DNA of 64,000 nucleotides from Simmondsia chinensis (GCA_018398585.1 JAGTTD010000001.1:27783438-27847437), one strand, 5' to 3'; positions 22,900 through 32,231 are shown, numbered from the stretch's first letter. Notes: generated by a model not told the origin, from the letters alone. Program-made: numbers and translations.

Positions 22900-23170
22900 T
22901 CATTCTACACCTAGGACCATATCACAACCCCCTAAAGGGATAACAATGAAATCGGCTACATGAGTCGCTCCTTGCATCTGCCAGTGAAGGCTATGACATT
23001 GAGGGTCACATAACAGTTTTCTGCCATCTGCTACAACAATAGCTATGGGTTCCCTTTTGATCAATTGAAAATGCAACTTTGGAGCAAGCTTGAGGTCTAT
23101 GAAATTATGCGTTGATCCTGAGTCAATCAGAATATTCAAGGATTTTCTTCCTACATGACCAATGACTCGC
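22900..23170 (-). pseudogene. Gypsy C aspartic protease
   Basis: The reading 'GRKSLNILIDSGSTHNFIDL' contains the DSG active-site triad of the retropepsin fold, followed by 'IAIVVADGRKLLCD' and 'DFIVIPLGGCDMVLGVEWL'-type residues typical of chromoviral proteases. The N-terminal side is cut by the SINE at 23171-23420, which separates it from gag. Confidence 0.85.
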
Positions 23171-23420
23171 AACAGCAACAACAAAGCAACATACCTAGTA
23201 TCCCAAGGGCTCCTGCCTAAGCAGGGTTTAGGAGGGCTAATGTACGCAGCCTTCCCCCTTCAAGATATTACCCCTGAAGAGAGGCTGTTTCCGAGTGCTT
23301 CCAACCTGAGGGTGAGGACTTCCCAAAAGGTCACCCATCCTGGTACTGCTCTTGCCCAAGCACGCTTAACTTTGGAGTTCTAAAGGGATTCGATGACGGC
23401 ATGTTGGTACCCTCTTTGGT
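23171..23420 (-). mobile_element. 5S rRNA-headed SINE, copy 2
   Basis: 250 bp, minus orientation, flanked by a perfect 13-bp target duplication accaatgactcgc (23158-23170 and 23421-23433). Read on the minus strand it begins with a 5S rRNA-like head: box A as aaagttaagcgtgc and box C as ggatgggtgacc...gggaagtcc. A body with 'gggggaaggctgcgtaca' and 'caggagcccttgg' follows, and it ends in a decayed TTG-rich tail (ttgctttgttgttgctgtt). It lies between gag and protease of gypsy C and disrupts that frame. Confidence 0.9.
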
Positions 23421-23433
23421 ACCAATGACTCGC

Positions 23434-24640
23434 GATGTTTGGAAATTGTGAGTCCCTAATAAAGCATGGACTGAAATCTGAGCAGAAGGAGCTACTTCCA
23501 TCTGTTCATCCCTCATCTCATCAACCCCTGATTGAGTTACCTCACTGTCCTCATCAGCAATCTCAATGATAAACAGCTGGGGACCCCTACGTCTACATTT
23601 GTGTCCTTCCTCATATTTTTCATCATAGAAATAACACAAGCCTTTTGATCTCTTTTCTTGCAAATTTAGCTTTAATGAAGGTGCGATGATTTCTGCTGGT
23701 ACCAGAGGCGAAAGGTGTGATAGCTGTATTCTGAGGTCGGTATCTGTTGTTAGGTTGATACTGAGTGGGACTGATTTTAGGAACAGAAGTTGTAGGTAAC
23801 AAGGGAACTTTAGAATATTTCAACTACTTTGATAATGCATCAATCTTTGCGTCAATAAGTTTTGCTAAACAAGTAGCTTGCTGTAATGTCTAAGGGTATC
23901 TTTCCCTGACATCTAACTCAATGTCGTCACGTAACCCAATCAATAGGCAACTCACAAGCTGGTTTTCTTTCAAGTCTGTTCTAACCACAATAGAGTCGAA
24001 TTTAGCTAAGTACTCTTTAACAGAACCTTCTTGCCTTAGGTTCATTAACTCAGAAACTGGGTCTTCATAAGGATTCCCGAATCTAGTCTGAAGGGCTTGG
24101 ACATAATCATTCCAGCATATTGTTTCATAGGGTATTCTTCCCTTCATCAATTGCCTATGCCATTGCAATGCAATACCACCCAGATGTATAGATGCTAATC
24201 TAACTCTATCATGATCCGGGGTCTCATCAATGAGAAAAATTGGTCACACATATACAACCAACTATTCAAGTATTCACCATTGAATAAAGGAAATTCTACC
24301 CTACTTAATCAAGTAGAGTATAAGGAATTACCAGCAGGCCTTGAATGAGCATGATCCGAATGTGTGGTGTAAGAATGAGATGGATTCGTACCAACCTTAG
24401 CATTCTTGTCCTTATCCAAAGGTCTGCTTTGTTGGAGAGCCATTCCAACTATCATCTCATGCAATTCTTGGATTGATGACTTCAATTCACCCACTGATTG
24501 TTCTACTACTTCATTGTTGTTCTTGATATGAGCGGTTAATGCTTCCTTAACTCTGCGGATCTCAGTCAATGATCGAGTACTATTAGCCATGTCACTGCAA
24601 TTTTGATGTAATTGATTCACAAAATTTGTTTTTAGGTCGG
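23434..24640 (-). pseudogene. gag: Gypsy C gag
   Basis: Right to left: 24309-24640 gives an N-terminal coiled-coil-like stretch ('VKEALTAHIKNNNEVVEQSV', 'LKSSIQELHEMI'). 23890-24168 is the retrotransposon gag core ('WNDYVQALQTRFG', 'DPVSELMNLRQEGSVKEYL', 'LIGLRDDIELDVR'). 23331-23823 holds a zinc-knuckle-like 'GLCYFYDEKYEEGHKCRRR', with Tyr where the second Cys is expected. Stops and frame shifts separate the blocks. Confidence 0.85.
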
Positions 24641-24651
24641 AGGATACTGTG

Positions 24652-24663
24652 GCTCTAATACCA
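24652..24663 (-). promoter_or_regulatory. Primer binding site of gypsy C
   Basis: The reverse complement reads TGGTATTAGAGC, one base inside the 5' LTR; one change from the initiator tRNA-Met site. Confidence 0.88.
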
Positions 24664-24664
24664 A

Positions 24665-24943
24665 TGATACCAAAGTTCAAAGAGAAGTATGATATTTTTA
24701 GGATTTAGGGTTTTAAGATTGGGAATTGAGAAGAAGTGAGGGAGAAGAGAAGAGAGAATTAAAGGAGAAAGAGAAAAGATTCTATTATCATTCATACATA
24801 CCTTTTCTTTTTTCCATACAAGAGTTGCTATATATGTACAATTAACAACTCACAATTTCCCCCAACCACCTTAACTAACTTTTGGAATCAATGAACTTGG
24901 CACCAAATGCTTAAATGCCTAAAAACTAATTCTTCCTGTATCA
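24665..24943 (-). repeat. 5' LTR of gypsy C (right end)
   Basis: 279 bp; pairs with 18588-18860. It is GA-rich with a short TTTAGGG-like motif that is part of the LTR. Confidence 0.9.
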
Positions 24944-25065
24944 AATTACTTGCAGGAAGTGAACATGTTTATTATCAAACATCGTTGAACTTTAGTTTTA
25001 CTAGGTGTTTTTTCAAATCTACTACAAAGTAATATTCTAATTACTCAAAGTAAACGACTTTGGAT

Positions 25066-25839
25066 TCTTGAAAAAAGTAAGGGAAGAGTAATTAGAACTC
25101 ATCTGAAAAGAAAAAGATCATTGTCATGCCATGGAGTTCACCGCTGTTTTAAAGTTGTTTTTGCCCTCGCACCGGCACAACGAGGCCAAAAGGCACTCCA
25201 ACTCCCAAGGTTGACACTACACCCAAACACCCATGAATTGGAGGATTTACGGATTGGAATACGCCTCAATATCGCTCAATTATACAATGGAAAGAGAGAG
25301 GGGAAAGGAGAGAGTTTTCACTGTCTTCCTTATCCAAGCAAAAATGGCATTATATAGGTTCAAACAAGCTTATATAATGGGGTTCATTTACTAGGCACTA
25401 AGACACTGGATCTCATTAGAACTTCAAAGTTAAACGTGCTTAGGCGAGAGTTAAGGATAGGTGACCTCCTGGGAAGTCCTCGTGTTGCCAACCCCATAAG
25501 GTTGGGGGTCCTTAGAAATAGCCTCTCGGCAGGGTTACACCCTGAAGGGGTAAGACTGCCTACATCCACACCTCCCAGACCCCGCTTATGCGGGAGCCCT
25601 TGAGGCACTGGGTCTATTGTTGTTGTTGTTGTAAACAAGCTTATGTAATGGCTATGAATTAATGGGCAATTCAATGACTGTATTATGACAGTAATCAATA
25701 GGGCCTAATTCAATATTTACAATGGCTATAAACAGTGAGGAATTGTAACATAATAATGTACCGGTCATCCGATTAATGTGCTCTTCAAATATTTTATTTA
25801 GGACAAATTTTCAGCACTAAATTTGAATTACACCCAACA
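25066..25839 (+). mobile_element. Solo LTR, family S, copy 2, carrying a SINE
   Basis: Aligns end to end with 4097-4612 (same orientation, same GA-rich block and TATA-like attatatagg at 25348-25357). It ends CCCAACA; its first bases (tcttga) have drifted from TGTTGG. The 252-bp SINE at 25381-25632 plus its target duplication accounts for the extra length. Confidence 0.65.
25381..25632 (+). mobile_element. 5S rRNA-headed SINE, copy 1 (fullest head)
   Basis: 252 bp, flanked by a 19-bp target duplication aaacaagcttatataatgg (25362-25380; one mismatch in 25633-25651). Bases 25381-25495 align along almost the whole length of plant 5S rRNA: ggatctcattagaac, box A aaagttaaacgtgc (25426-25439), an intermediate element aggcgagag, box C gataggtgacc...gggaagtcc (25456-25479) and the cgtgttg end. 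Then comes a body resembling the 3' domain of TS-like plant SINEs (ggggtaagactgcctaca, cagaccccgc, gcgggagccc, gcactgggt) and a (TTG)5 tail. Family-S copy 1 shows the unoccupied target at about 4400-4425. Confidence 0.92.
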
Positions 25840-26366
25840 TGGTCGGACGATGATAAAAATATCTAGAAAATGCAAAAATAATTTAGAAAAAATTTGCTTA
25901 GAAAACTTATAAAGAAAATCTGCAAATGAAAAGAAGTAAATTATTATTTTTTTAAAATTATATTCACTCTATTACTTTAGAATATAATGGTATTTGATAA
26001 AAAATAAATGAAAAGTTTTAGAGAAGGTGCATTCATGGGACAAAAAAATATTTTTTTCTATAAAAAACTATTTTTATACAAAAAACTATTTTCATAAAAA
26101 AATGTTATCTTTTAATAATCCAAAGGAGTGTTATCCTGTGCGATGCACGGCGGTGTTTGTATTTTTTTTTATTTTTTATATTATCACATTGCAATTGTAT
26201 TAAATCTTTCTTTTTCTTCCTTTTTTATTTTGTCATTCGTATTTACTTTATAAATTCTATAGTATACCATAAATATGTAAAACTTAAATTATATGCATAA
26301 ACATTAGTGCATACAATAACAATTCCCATAGATCTTGAACTTTATGATTTTCACACATTGAGATTA
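25840..26366. other. AT-rich sequence with a GTGCGATGCAC hairpin
   Basis: No gene. It contains long A/T runs and, at about 26136-26151, cctgtgcgatgcacgg, a near-perfect hairpin of the type seen near ends of plant Helitrons and other repeats. No CTRR end follows, so no element is called. Confidence 0.4.
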
Positions 26367-26702
26367 AGAATTGATACAGGATAAATAACTTAATCTCACG
26401 TTCGACATGTGATTAACTAGTATTCTAATAGCCAACCTTATATTAGTGATGATATAGTAATTCTACCTTTTATTACGCAATTAGGATATTATTAGTAGAC
26501 AATTAGGATATTATTAGTATTAGTTAGTTACCCTCCCAAATTCTATAAAAAGAGGGCATTAGGCTTGTATTAGATCATAATTGAAAATATTAATCAAATC
26601 TCTTCCTCTCCCGTACTATTCTCTTTATCTACCCCCGCAATTTCCCTTCTATTTCTCCCTTAAACTTCTGATTGTCACTATTGGATTGGAATTACTGTAA
26701 CA
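26367..26702 (+). repeat. 5' LTR of element E
   Basis: 336 bp, ends ctgtaaca, with a TATA-like ctataaaaag at about 26543-26552. It contains the unoccupied version of the SINE copy 3 target (agatcataattgaaa, 26572-26586). Confidence 0.8.
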
Positions 26703-26756
26703 ACAGTGTCAGAGCTTAGTGATTCTCTCGACCCGTGGCAATAACGTGCCAAGGCA

Positions 26757-27228
26757 TTGAGTTCGGAGCAAAAGAATCTAGTACTTGCAGATCTGAAATG
26801 CAGAACTATGAATCTGAGTTCAGAGCAAAAAAATCGAATGATCGAAGATTTGAGGCGCAAAGGAGCAATAATGATCGAGCAATTTCGAACAATGGATTTG
26901 GAGGATCCCAAAATGGATCCATTGATGAAAAGAGTGGCCAAGACCACAAGAAAATATGATGAATTTGCTAATAGAGGGGTGATGATGAAGAAAGACTCAC
27001 CGGAGTAGTCGGATCAGGACACTGTTGAGGTGTCAGGACTATCACCACCACCAACCGAGGTGCCTGAGCCTCCAGCGAGGGCCGATGGTGTCAAAGCGTT
27101 CGTCAGAGTGAGGAATGACTCATCAGAGCCACCGACTGTGAACAACGACCACGATGAGGATATCAATGTTAATGAGGCAACGGAGCTCAGAGACGCCATG
27201 GAAGAAGACGACAACTCCAAAGGTGGAA
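26757..27228 (+). pseudogene. Gag-like protein of element E, 5' part
   Basis: One frame with a single in-frame TAG at 27006-27008 and no ATG at the natural beginning. It reads 'RRKGAIMIEQFRTMDLED', then 'DPLMKRVAKTTRKYDEFANR', matching the D protein pattern. An internal duplication is visible: 'SSEQKN....DL' occurs twice, 20 residues apart. A Pro-rich then acidic stretch follows ('SPPPTEVPEPPARAD', 'DHDEDINVNEATE'). The frame is cut by nested element F at 27228 and resumes at about 29851. No pol motif. Function inferred as RNA packaging. Confidence 0.5.
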
Positions 27229-27505
27229 TGATACGAACCAAACTCGATCAAGGTAACAAACGTAAAGATAATATTATATTATAGTAAAAAAGGGGAAAGA
27301 TTACATAGAAGGAAAGGGGGAGAAACGTAGATGAACTAGGGGGAGAGAGAGAATAGAGCACAATGCTCTTACATCACTAATTGGCATGCTTAAACTCTAA
27401 CTATTCATCCTTTATTTGTAGAAGGAGCAAGGGCTGACGTGGTGGGTGGTGACGTGGCACACTTCCAGATGATTCTCGGGAATAGTCTCGGGACTAACTA
27501 TATCA
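27229..27505 (-). repeat. 3' LTR of element F (left end)
   Basis: 277 bp, tgatacgaacc...actatatca; pairs with 29366-29642. Confidence 0.88.
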
Positions 27506-28240
27506 ATATCGCCCCCCGAAAAAGATCCTCATCCTCGAGAATCAGCAATGAGGTACTTGCTTGGGCGGGGTGAGGACTAAGTGGGATGGCGTCCTTCTAT
27601 GCACCAAATCCCACTTCGGCTCGTATCACTTCTTTCCACTCCAAAGACCCTTGCCCCGAAGGGTCATGGAAACGAGCCGGCTCCGGAGTGTAGAAAATCC
27701 TCTAGGGTCAAATACCAGCTTTTGGAATCCCAGTAAGACGTGATCCGCGAGTTTAGCCGGGTTGTGGTATTCCATGAAGTGTACCCGGGAGTTGAAAAGT
27801 AGGTGAGAGGTTGAAGGCTTGGCGGAGTTGGTGATAGTATCCTCAAATTGCAAGAACAGCTATGGGAGCACTAAAGTATCTAACTCGAGTGGCGGCTCTA
27901 AGATGATTGTGGCAAATAGAGGTGGAACCAAGACTAGAGTAACGAAGCTGGCGGGGAGTGAAGCAGCTATACAGACAATCTTGTTTCCATCCGACACCGT
28001 CATTGGAGGGATAATGGCATCATCCACTGAGATGTCAAGTACTGAAGCATAGGCGGTATCCGGAATGGAGTCAGGGCTCGGATCCAAAGCTGGCGGCAAA
28101 GAAGAGGCATCCCCTTGTTCAGTAGCCATCAAACTGAGCTCGCCCTGAGGTATGTCAGATGCTGGGGGTAGCTGATGGGGTGGAAGGTTGGCGGTACTGT
28201 CCTCCCCAATCCTTGGCGTGAGCATGATTGGTGGTAATAG

Positions 28241-28755
28241 CTATTGGGGTAGGCAGGTTGTAGGGTTGGCGAAAGCGGTACCCAAAGGGATTGGCATGGA
28301 CAGTGTTGGCGCCGTACTCAGAGAGCCCTTTGCGGCTAACTTCTCAAGATAGGCGAGGTTGCTCTCTTCTAGCTTGGCTAGTGCCTTCACTTCATAGAGT
28401 GTTTGGGGCCTAAACCAGAGAACCCTTGCAGCTACCTCTTTCCTTAATCCACCTATCAACAGTTTAACCTCTTGCTTTTCTTTCAACCCACACTTGTTCG
28501 TCAAAGACTCAAATTGACTCAAGTATTCGCTAACACTTCCCGTTTGGCAAAGATGCATGAGCTCCGTGAGGAAGTAGTTCGGAGTACCCAAATATCTCTC
28601 ACTACGATGTAACCACTCCTCCACTCATCCACTACTAATTCTAGGAAACTCCATCTGAATAAATCTGGTCGGATTTCGGTAATTACCGCAAGCGATTCGT
28701 TAAGGTATTTCGTCGAACACCTTGTGTACGGGTCTGATAAAACAGCTACTATCAC
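28241..28755 (-). pseudogene. gag: Gag remnant of element F
   Basis: The frame 28241-28624 contains 'LMHLCQTGSVSEYLSQFESL' and 'LLIGGLRKEVAARVL', the typical gypsy retrotransposon gag core, followed by 'TLYEVKALAKLEESNLAYLE'. The frame 28519-28755 carries the preceding part. Downstream (27860-28225) is a Pro/Ser/Asp-rich frame of unknown nature where protease and RT would be expected. The latter has 'TNLPPHQLPP'-like low complexity and no catalytic motif. Confidence 0.75.
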
Positions 28756-28899
28756 TTGATCTAACCCCTCTGATGCTGCCAGCTGCTAGTAATGATTAGA
28801 TCAAACGGAGATGATGCTCGGGAATTGGTGATGGGAACGATCGGGGGTGGAAATGACCAGGATCAGGATCGGTTGCCAGATTGGGGTTTTGGAGTTGAA

Positions 28900-29330
28900 G
28901 TTCTATTGCTGCTGATGATGATGAAGTTTGATGGTGGAAATGATCGGTGGTCAGAATTGCAAAGCCTAGCCATCGGTGGTGTTGACGGCTTGGGTTTGTG
29001 GGTTGATGATGATGGGTTTTTTTTTTTTTTTTTTTTGGTTACTGTTCTGTTTTACAGTGAGGGGTAGGAGGTGATGATTCTTTTGGGAGAGAATGCTGAT
29101 GACGATGGTGAAAATGATGCAGGTGATGATGGATGATGATGGTGATGATTATGATGGTGATGGTGATGGTGATGATGATGATGATGATGATGAAGATACC
29201 CAAATCAATGAAGATGGTGATGATCGGAGATGACGATGACGATGGAGGTGAGCTAGATGTTGATGATGGCGATTGATGTAGATGGTGGCGGTGGTCTGGT
29301 GCTGCCGATGCCGATGAAGATGACCGGGAT
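28900..29330. repeat. GAT/GGT-rich low-complexity tract
   Basis: Long imperfect (gatgat)n and (gatggt)n repeats, strongest at 29120-29200, plus a 19-T run (about 29019-29037). Open frames here (28792-29067 and 29149-29388) are repeat artefacts. It lies in the leader and gag N-terminal region of element F. Confidence 0.8.
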
Positions 29331-29352
29331 AATCAAAGCCAAGGACCGTCTT

Positions 29353-29364
29353 GCTCTGATACCA
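29353..29364 (-). promoter_or_regulatory. Primer binding site of element F
   Basis: The reverse complement is TGGTATCAGAGC, a perfect initiator tRNA-Met site one base from the 5' LTR. Confidence 0.92.
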
Positions 29365-29365
29365 T

Positions 29366-29642
29366 TGATACGAACCAGACTCGATCAAGCTAACAAATGT
29401 AAAGATAATAATGTATTATAGAAAGAAAGGGGAAAGATTACATAGAAGGAAAGGGGGAGAAACATAGATGAACTAGGGGAAGAGAGAGAATAGAGCACAA
29501 TGCTCTTACATCACTAATTGGCATGCTTAAACTCTAACTATTCATCCTTTATTTATAGAAGGAGCCAGTGCTGACGTGGCGGGTGGTGACGTGGCATGCT
29601 TCCGGATGATTCTCAGGAATAGTCTAGGGACTAACTGTATCA
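29366..29642 (-). repeat. 5' LTR of element F (right end)
   Basis: 277 bp, partner of 27229-27505. Confidence 0.88.
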
Positions 29643-29850
29643 ATAGAAGGAGCAAGGGCTGACGTGGCGGGTGGCGATGTGGCCCGCTTCCGGATGATTC
29701 TCAGAAATAGTCTTGGGACTAACTGTATCAATACCGCCCCCTGAAAAAGATCCTTGTCCTCGAGGATCAGCAATGAGGTACTTACTTGGGAGGGGCGAGG
29801 ACTAAGTGGGATGGCATCCTTCTATGTGCCAAATCCCACTTCGGCTAGTA
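29643..29850 (-). repeat. Truncated second copy of the F 3' end
   Basis: 29643-29730 repeats the start of the F LTR and 29731-29850 repeats the last internal part next to it (compare 27419-27625: ccgccccctgaaaaagatcc, gaggtacttacttggg). So in element direction the order is internal end, partial LTR, full LTR, leader. Confidence 0.8.
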
Positions 29851-30285
29851 TCGTGGCAAAACCGATGTCGGTAGTCGGAGTGCGGAAATGGTTCGCACCA
29901 AGCAAATCTACAATCTGCCATCGAAATTCGCCGCAGAAGATGGCACCACCATCTTCGATGCATGTCCGCCGCTACCGCCACATCCTTGGTGTCGCGCTGG
30001 CCATCGATGGTGCAGCGGAGAAATCAGGGCAGAAGTGGTTAGGGTTACGCAGGGGGTTGGGGAGCAGCAAAGCAAGGCTGTGAAAGGGGTGAAGCGTTTT
30101 CAGCTAAATTACAATTTTGCCCCTGTTTTTCACTTAAATATTTTAGAAAAAATTATTATTAAAACTTTTGCTAATTTTAAAAAATTTAAGTGGGTAAAAT
30201 TTATAATTTTAATATTTGACCCAAAAGGTACTAATTCGGGTATTAATACCTTGACCCTTGAGGATAAGGGTCTCTTAAGGGGGAA
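29851..30285 (+). pseudogene. Gag-like frame of element E, 3' part, and 3' leader
   Basis: The E frame resumes after nested F and reads 'MVRTKQIYNLPSKFAAEDGT' (from 29888), then an Arg/Gly-rich stretch to about 30080. AT-rich non-coding sequence and the polypurine tract at about 30273-30285 follow. No known domain. Confidence 0.4.
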
Positions 30286-30547
30286 TGTATTAATACAAGA
30301 TAAATAAGTTAATTGTATTTTAGACATGTGATTAACGAGTATTCTAATAGACAATCTTATATTAGTGATAATATAGTAATTTTTCCTTTTATTATGCAAT
30401 TACGATAGTAAGCAATTAGGATATTATTAGTATTAGTTAGTTACCCTCCCTAATTCTATAAATAGAGGGTAGTAGGCTTGCATGAGATCATAATTGAAAA
30501 AATGGAAAATACCCAGTGCCTCAAGGGCTCCCACCTACGCAGAGTGG

Positions 30548-30581
<34 letters not shown>

Positions 30582-30896
30582 CGGATGCACGCAGCCTTCC
30601 CCCCTTCAAAGTGTTAACCTAAAGAGAGGCTGTTTCCTAGTGCCCCTAACCTGAGGGTGAGGACTTCCCAAGAGGTCACCCATCCTGGTACTACTCTTGC
30701 CCAAGCATGCTTAACTTCGGAGTTCTAATGGGATCCAGTGAAGATCATAATTGAAATGTTAATCAAATCTCTCTCTCTCTTACTATTCTCTCTATCTCTC
30801 CTTCGATTTCCCTTCTCTTCTCCCTTAAACCTCTAAACCCTTCTTTTCTCCCTTAAACCTCTAAATTGTTACTATCGGATGGGAATTACTGCAACA
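30286..30896 (+). repeat. 3' LTR of element E, with SINE inside
   Basis: Starts TGTATTAATACAAG and ends ctgcaaca. It pairs with 26367-26702 apart from the SINE at 30500-30741 and a short duplication of 'cttctcccttaaacctctaa' near 30815-30860. Confidence 0.8.
30500..30741 (-). mobile_element. 5S rRNA-headed SINE, copy 3
   Basis: 242 bp in minus orientation, flanked by a perfect 15-bp target duplication agatcataattgaaa (30485-30499 and 30742-30756). On the minus strand it starts at about 5S position 25 (cactggatcccattagaac). Box A is gaagttaagcatgc and box C is ggatgggtgacctcttggg. Then come the same body and the ending gcactgggt, with the tail almost lost. A run of 33 G (30549-30581) sits in the body. 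The empty site is visible in the 5' LTR of the same element at 26572-26586. Confidence 0.9.
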
Positions 30897-31195
30897 AAAA
30901 CATACCTTAATTAATAGCAATCTTTGATTGACCGTTGAGTATGGATACCGAAGAAATCTGATTTCTTCCTCTTAACCACTTTCTTTATTGTACGATGTAA
31001 AATAGAATATCGTATTTTTAATTATTTTTTATGTTTATGTGTTTATATGTTGTGGTAGATAGAGAACCAGAAACTTATTTATAGAGATGAAGAGGGTGTC
31101 TTCCATCAAAACACCAATAGTCGTGTCCTTTCATTAATAGACACGTCTTTTCATTAATAGACATGAATCTTCATTAACATACATATCTCTTCACT
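30897..31195. other. Spacer with a short ATTAATAGACA repeat
   Basis: No gene. About 31117-31195 contains three to four imperfect copies of a 22-25-bp unit (cgtgtcctttcattaatagaca). Related bits continue at 32236-32320, on the other side of the next element, so that element appears to be inserted in this repeat. Confidence 0.45.
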
Positions 31196-32231
31196 AGAGC
31201 TCTATTTGGCACATGGAATTGGAATTGAACTGTGGAATTGTAATTTCAATTCCAACTCTGATGGAATTTGAATTTTGATGGAATTGAAATTCTATTGTTT
31301 GATTTATCAAAGGAATTAGATATTGGAATTATAATTACATATTCGAATCATCAAGGGTTCTCAGTCAATTGACTTGAAGTATTTCGAGTTTTAATTCAAC
31401 TATGGTTGGGCTTTGATTAGAGTGGTTCACATTGTGTTCATGTTATTATGGTTTGGAGCGATTCACTTTGAGTAGGAGTTATTCGAGTTTCGAGTCAAAC
31501 TGGGTCAAATATCGTGTCGGATCATTTGGTGTCCAAGTTATCTCGGATTTTTAGTTAACCTGGTCAGTCTTTTCGAGATTCAGGCCAAAATCGGTTGAGT
31601 TAGAGCAGTTTGTGTCATTTTGAGCTCAAGTCATCTTAGTTCTGGGGAAAAAAAAATAAGTTGTATCATTTCAAATTTTGAGTCATCTTAGGTTAAGCTT
31701 GAGATGAGTTAAGTCATTTTGGGTCTAGCTCGTATTAGGATTTGGTCAATTTAGTTGGATTATCTCCCCTTTGCCTTAACTTGTTTACATCACATTCAAG
31801 TCAAGCAGTTTCATTTTCTACATTTGAGTCATCTCAAGTTTCGGGTTAATCGGGTTAGGTCACTTCGGACTTTGAGCTAAGGTGATTTTGGTCATTTCAA
31901 GTTCATGTTATTCAAGTGGGTGATTTTGAGGTTCGGGTCAGATTTTAGGTTGTGTGGAAGTCTTCAGATTTTAAGCCATCTTATGTTTGAGTTAACCAAG
32001 CGAGGTCATTTTGGGTTTTAGGTTGGTGGAGTTGATATGGAATTGCAATTTCTTTCTCCCTCCCTAAAATATTGGAAAATATGATTTTCAATTAAAATCG
32101 AATTGGGAAGTGGAATTGTAATTCTAATTCCAATTCCAGTAGGGAACCAAACAACAAAATTGAAATTCTGGACTATAATTCCCGTCTCAGCCCCAATTTT
32201 AGGCTCCAATTCCAAGTTCTAAACATGGCCT
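31196..32231. mobile_element. Candidate non-autonomous hAT-like DNA transposon
   Basis: The two ends are imperfect inverted repeats of about 30 bp: tctatttggcacatggaatt at the left and, reversed, ccatgtttagaacttggaat at the right. This is the TTTGG...GAATTGG style common in plant hAT-type MITEs. The inside is non-coding with many loosely repeated 'gagtcattt' and 'tcaagtcatc' motifs. No transposase. No clear 8-bp target duplication. Confidence 0.45.

Larger units (their letters stand above)
18588..24943 (-). mobile_element. Ty3/gypsy chromovirus C, decayed, with two nested insertions
   Basis: LTRs at 18588-18860 and 24665-24943 (TG...CA ends), with a perfect target duplication AATTA (18583-18587 and 24944-24948). 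The primer site is at 24652-24663 and a polypurine tract (reverse complement TTGGGGGGGAACTAT) abuts the 3' LTR. Coding order from right to left is gag, protease, RT, RNase H, integrase and a C-terminal chromodomain, which defines a chromovirus; the short LTRs and spacing suggest the Reina group (inference). A solo LTR (21051-21989) and a 5S-type SINE (23171-23420) are inserted in pol. Confidence 0.93.
27229..29850 (-). mobile_element. Pol-less Ty3/gypsy derivative F nested in E
   Basis: LTRs 27229-27505 and 29366-29642 (277 bp each, roughly 20 differences by eye). A perfect primer site is at 29353-29364. Only a gag-type frame lies between them (28241-28755); protease, RT, RNase H and integrase are absent. 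Upstream of the 5' LTR (29643-29850) sits a truncated copy of the element's own 3' end. The right boundary with E is near 29850; the flanks gtgga / gtggc are only a weak target duplication. Confidence 0.8.
26367..30896 (+). mobile_element. Non-autonomous gag-like LTR element E, with nested F and SINE
   Basis: LTRs are 26367-26702 and 30286-30896 (354 bp without the SINE and one target copy). A degraded primer site (gtgtcagagc, 26706-26715) follows the 5' LTR and a polypurine tract (cttaagggggaa) precedes the 3' LTR. The internal part, after removing nested element F (27229-29850), is about 0.96 kb and encodes one gag-like frame. No clean 5-bp target duplication is seen (the 5' end has drifted from TG). 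Related to element D by leader sequence and protein pattern. Confidence 0.75.

Noticed and set aside
23171..23420. Cassandra-type LTR (5S sequence in a TRIM)
   Set aside because: There are no TG...CA ends, no partner LTR, no primer site, and target duplications of 13-19 bp rather than 5 bp; the tail is TTG-rich.
25381..25495. A functional 5S rRNA gene
   Set aside because: It has many substitutions, is joined to a SINE body and tail, is flanked by a target duplication and is not in a 5S tandem array.
4097..25839. One giant LTR retrotransposon bounded by the two family-S repeats
   Set aside because: There is no primer site after 4612 and no polypurine tract before 25066; the elements between have their own target duplications in unrelated host sequence.
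26136..26151. Helitron 3' end
   Set aside because: The hairpin is present but no CTRR within the following bases; kept only as a note.
28792..29388. Asp/His-rich or Ser/Pro-rich proteins
   Set aside because: Translations of GAT/GGT microsatellite in both directions.
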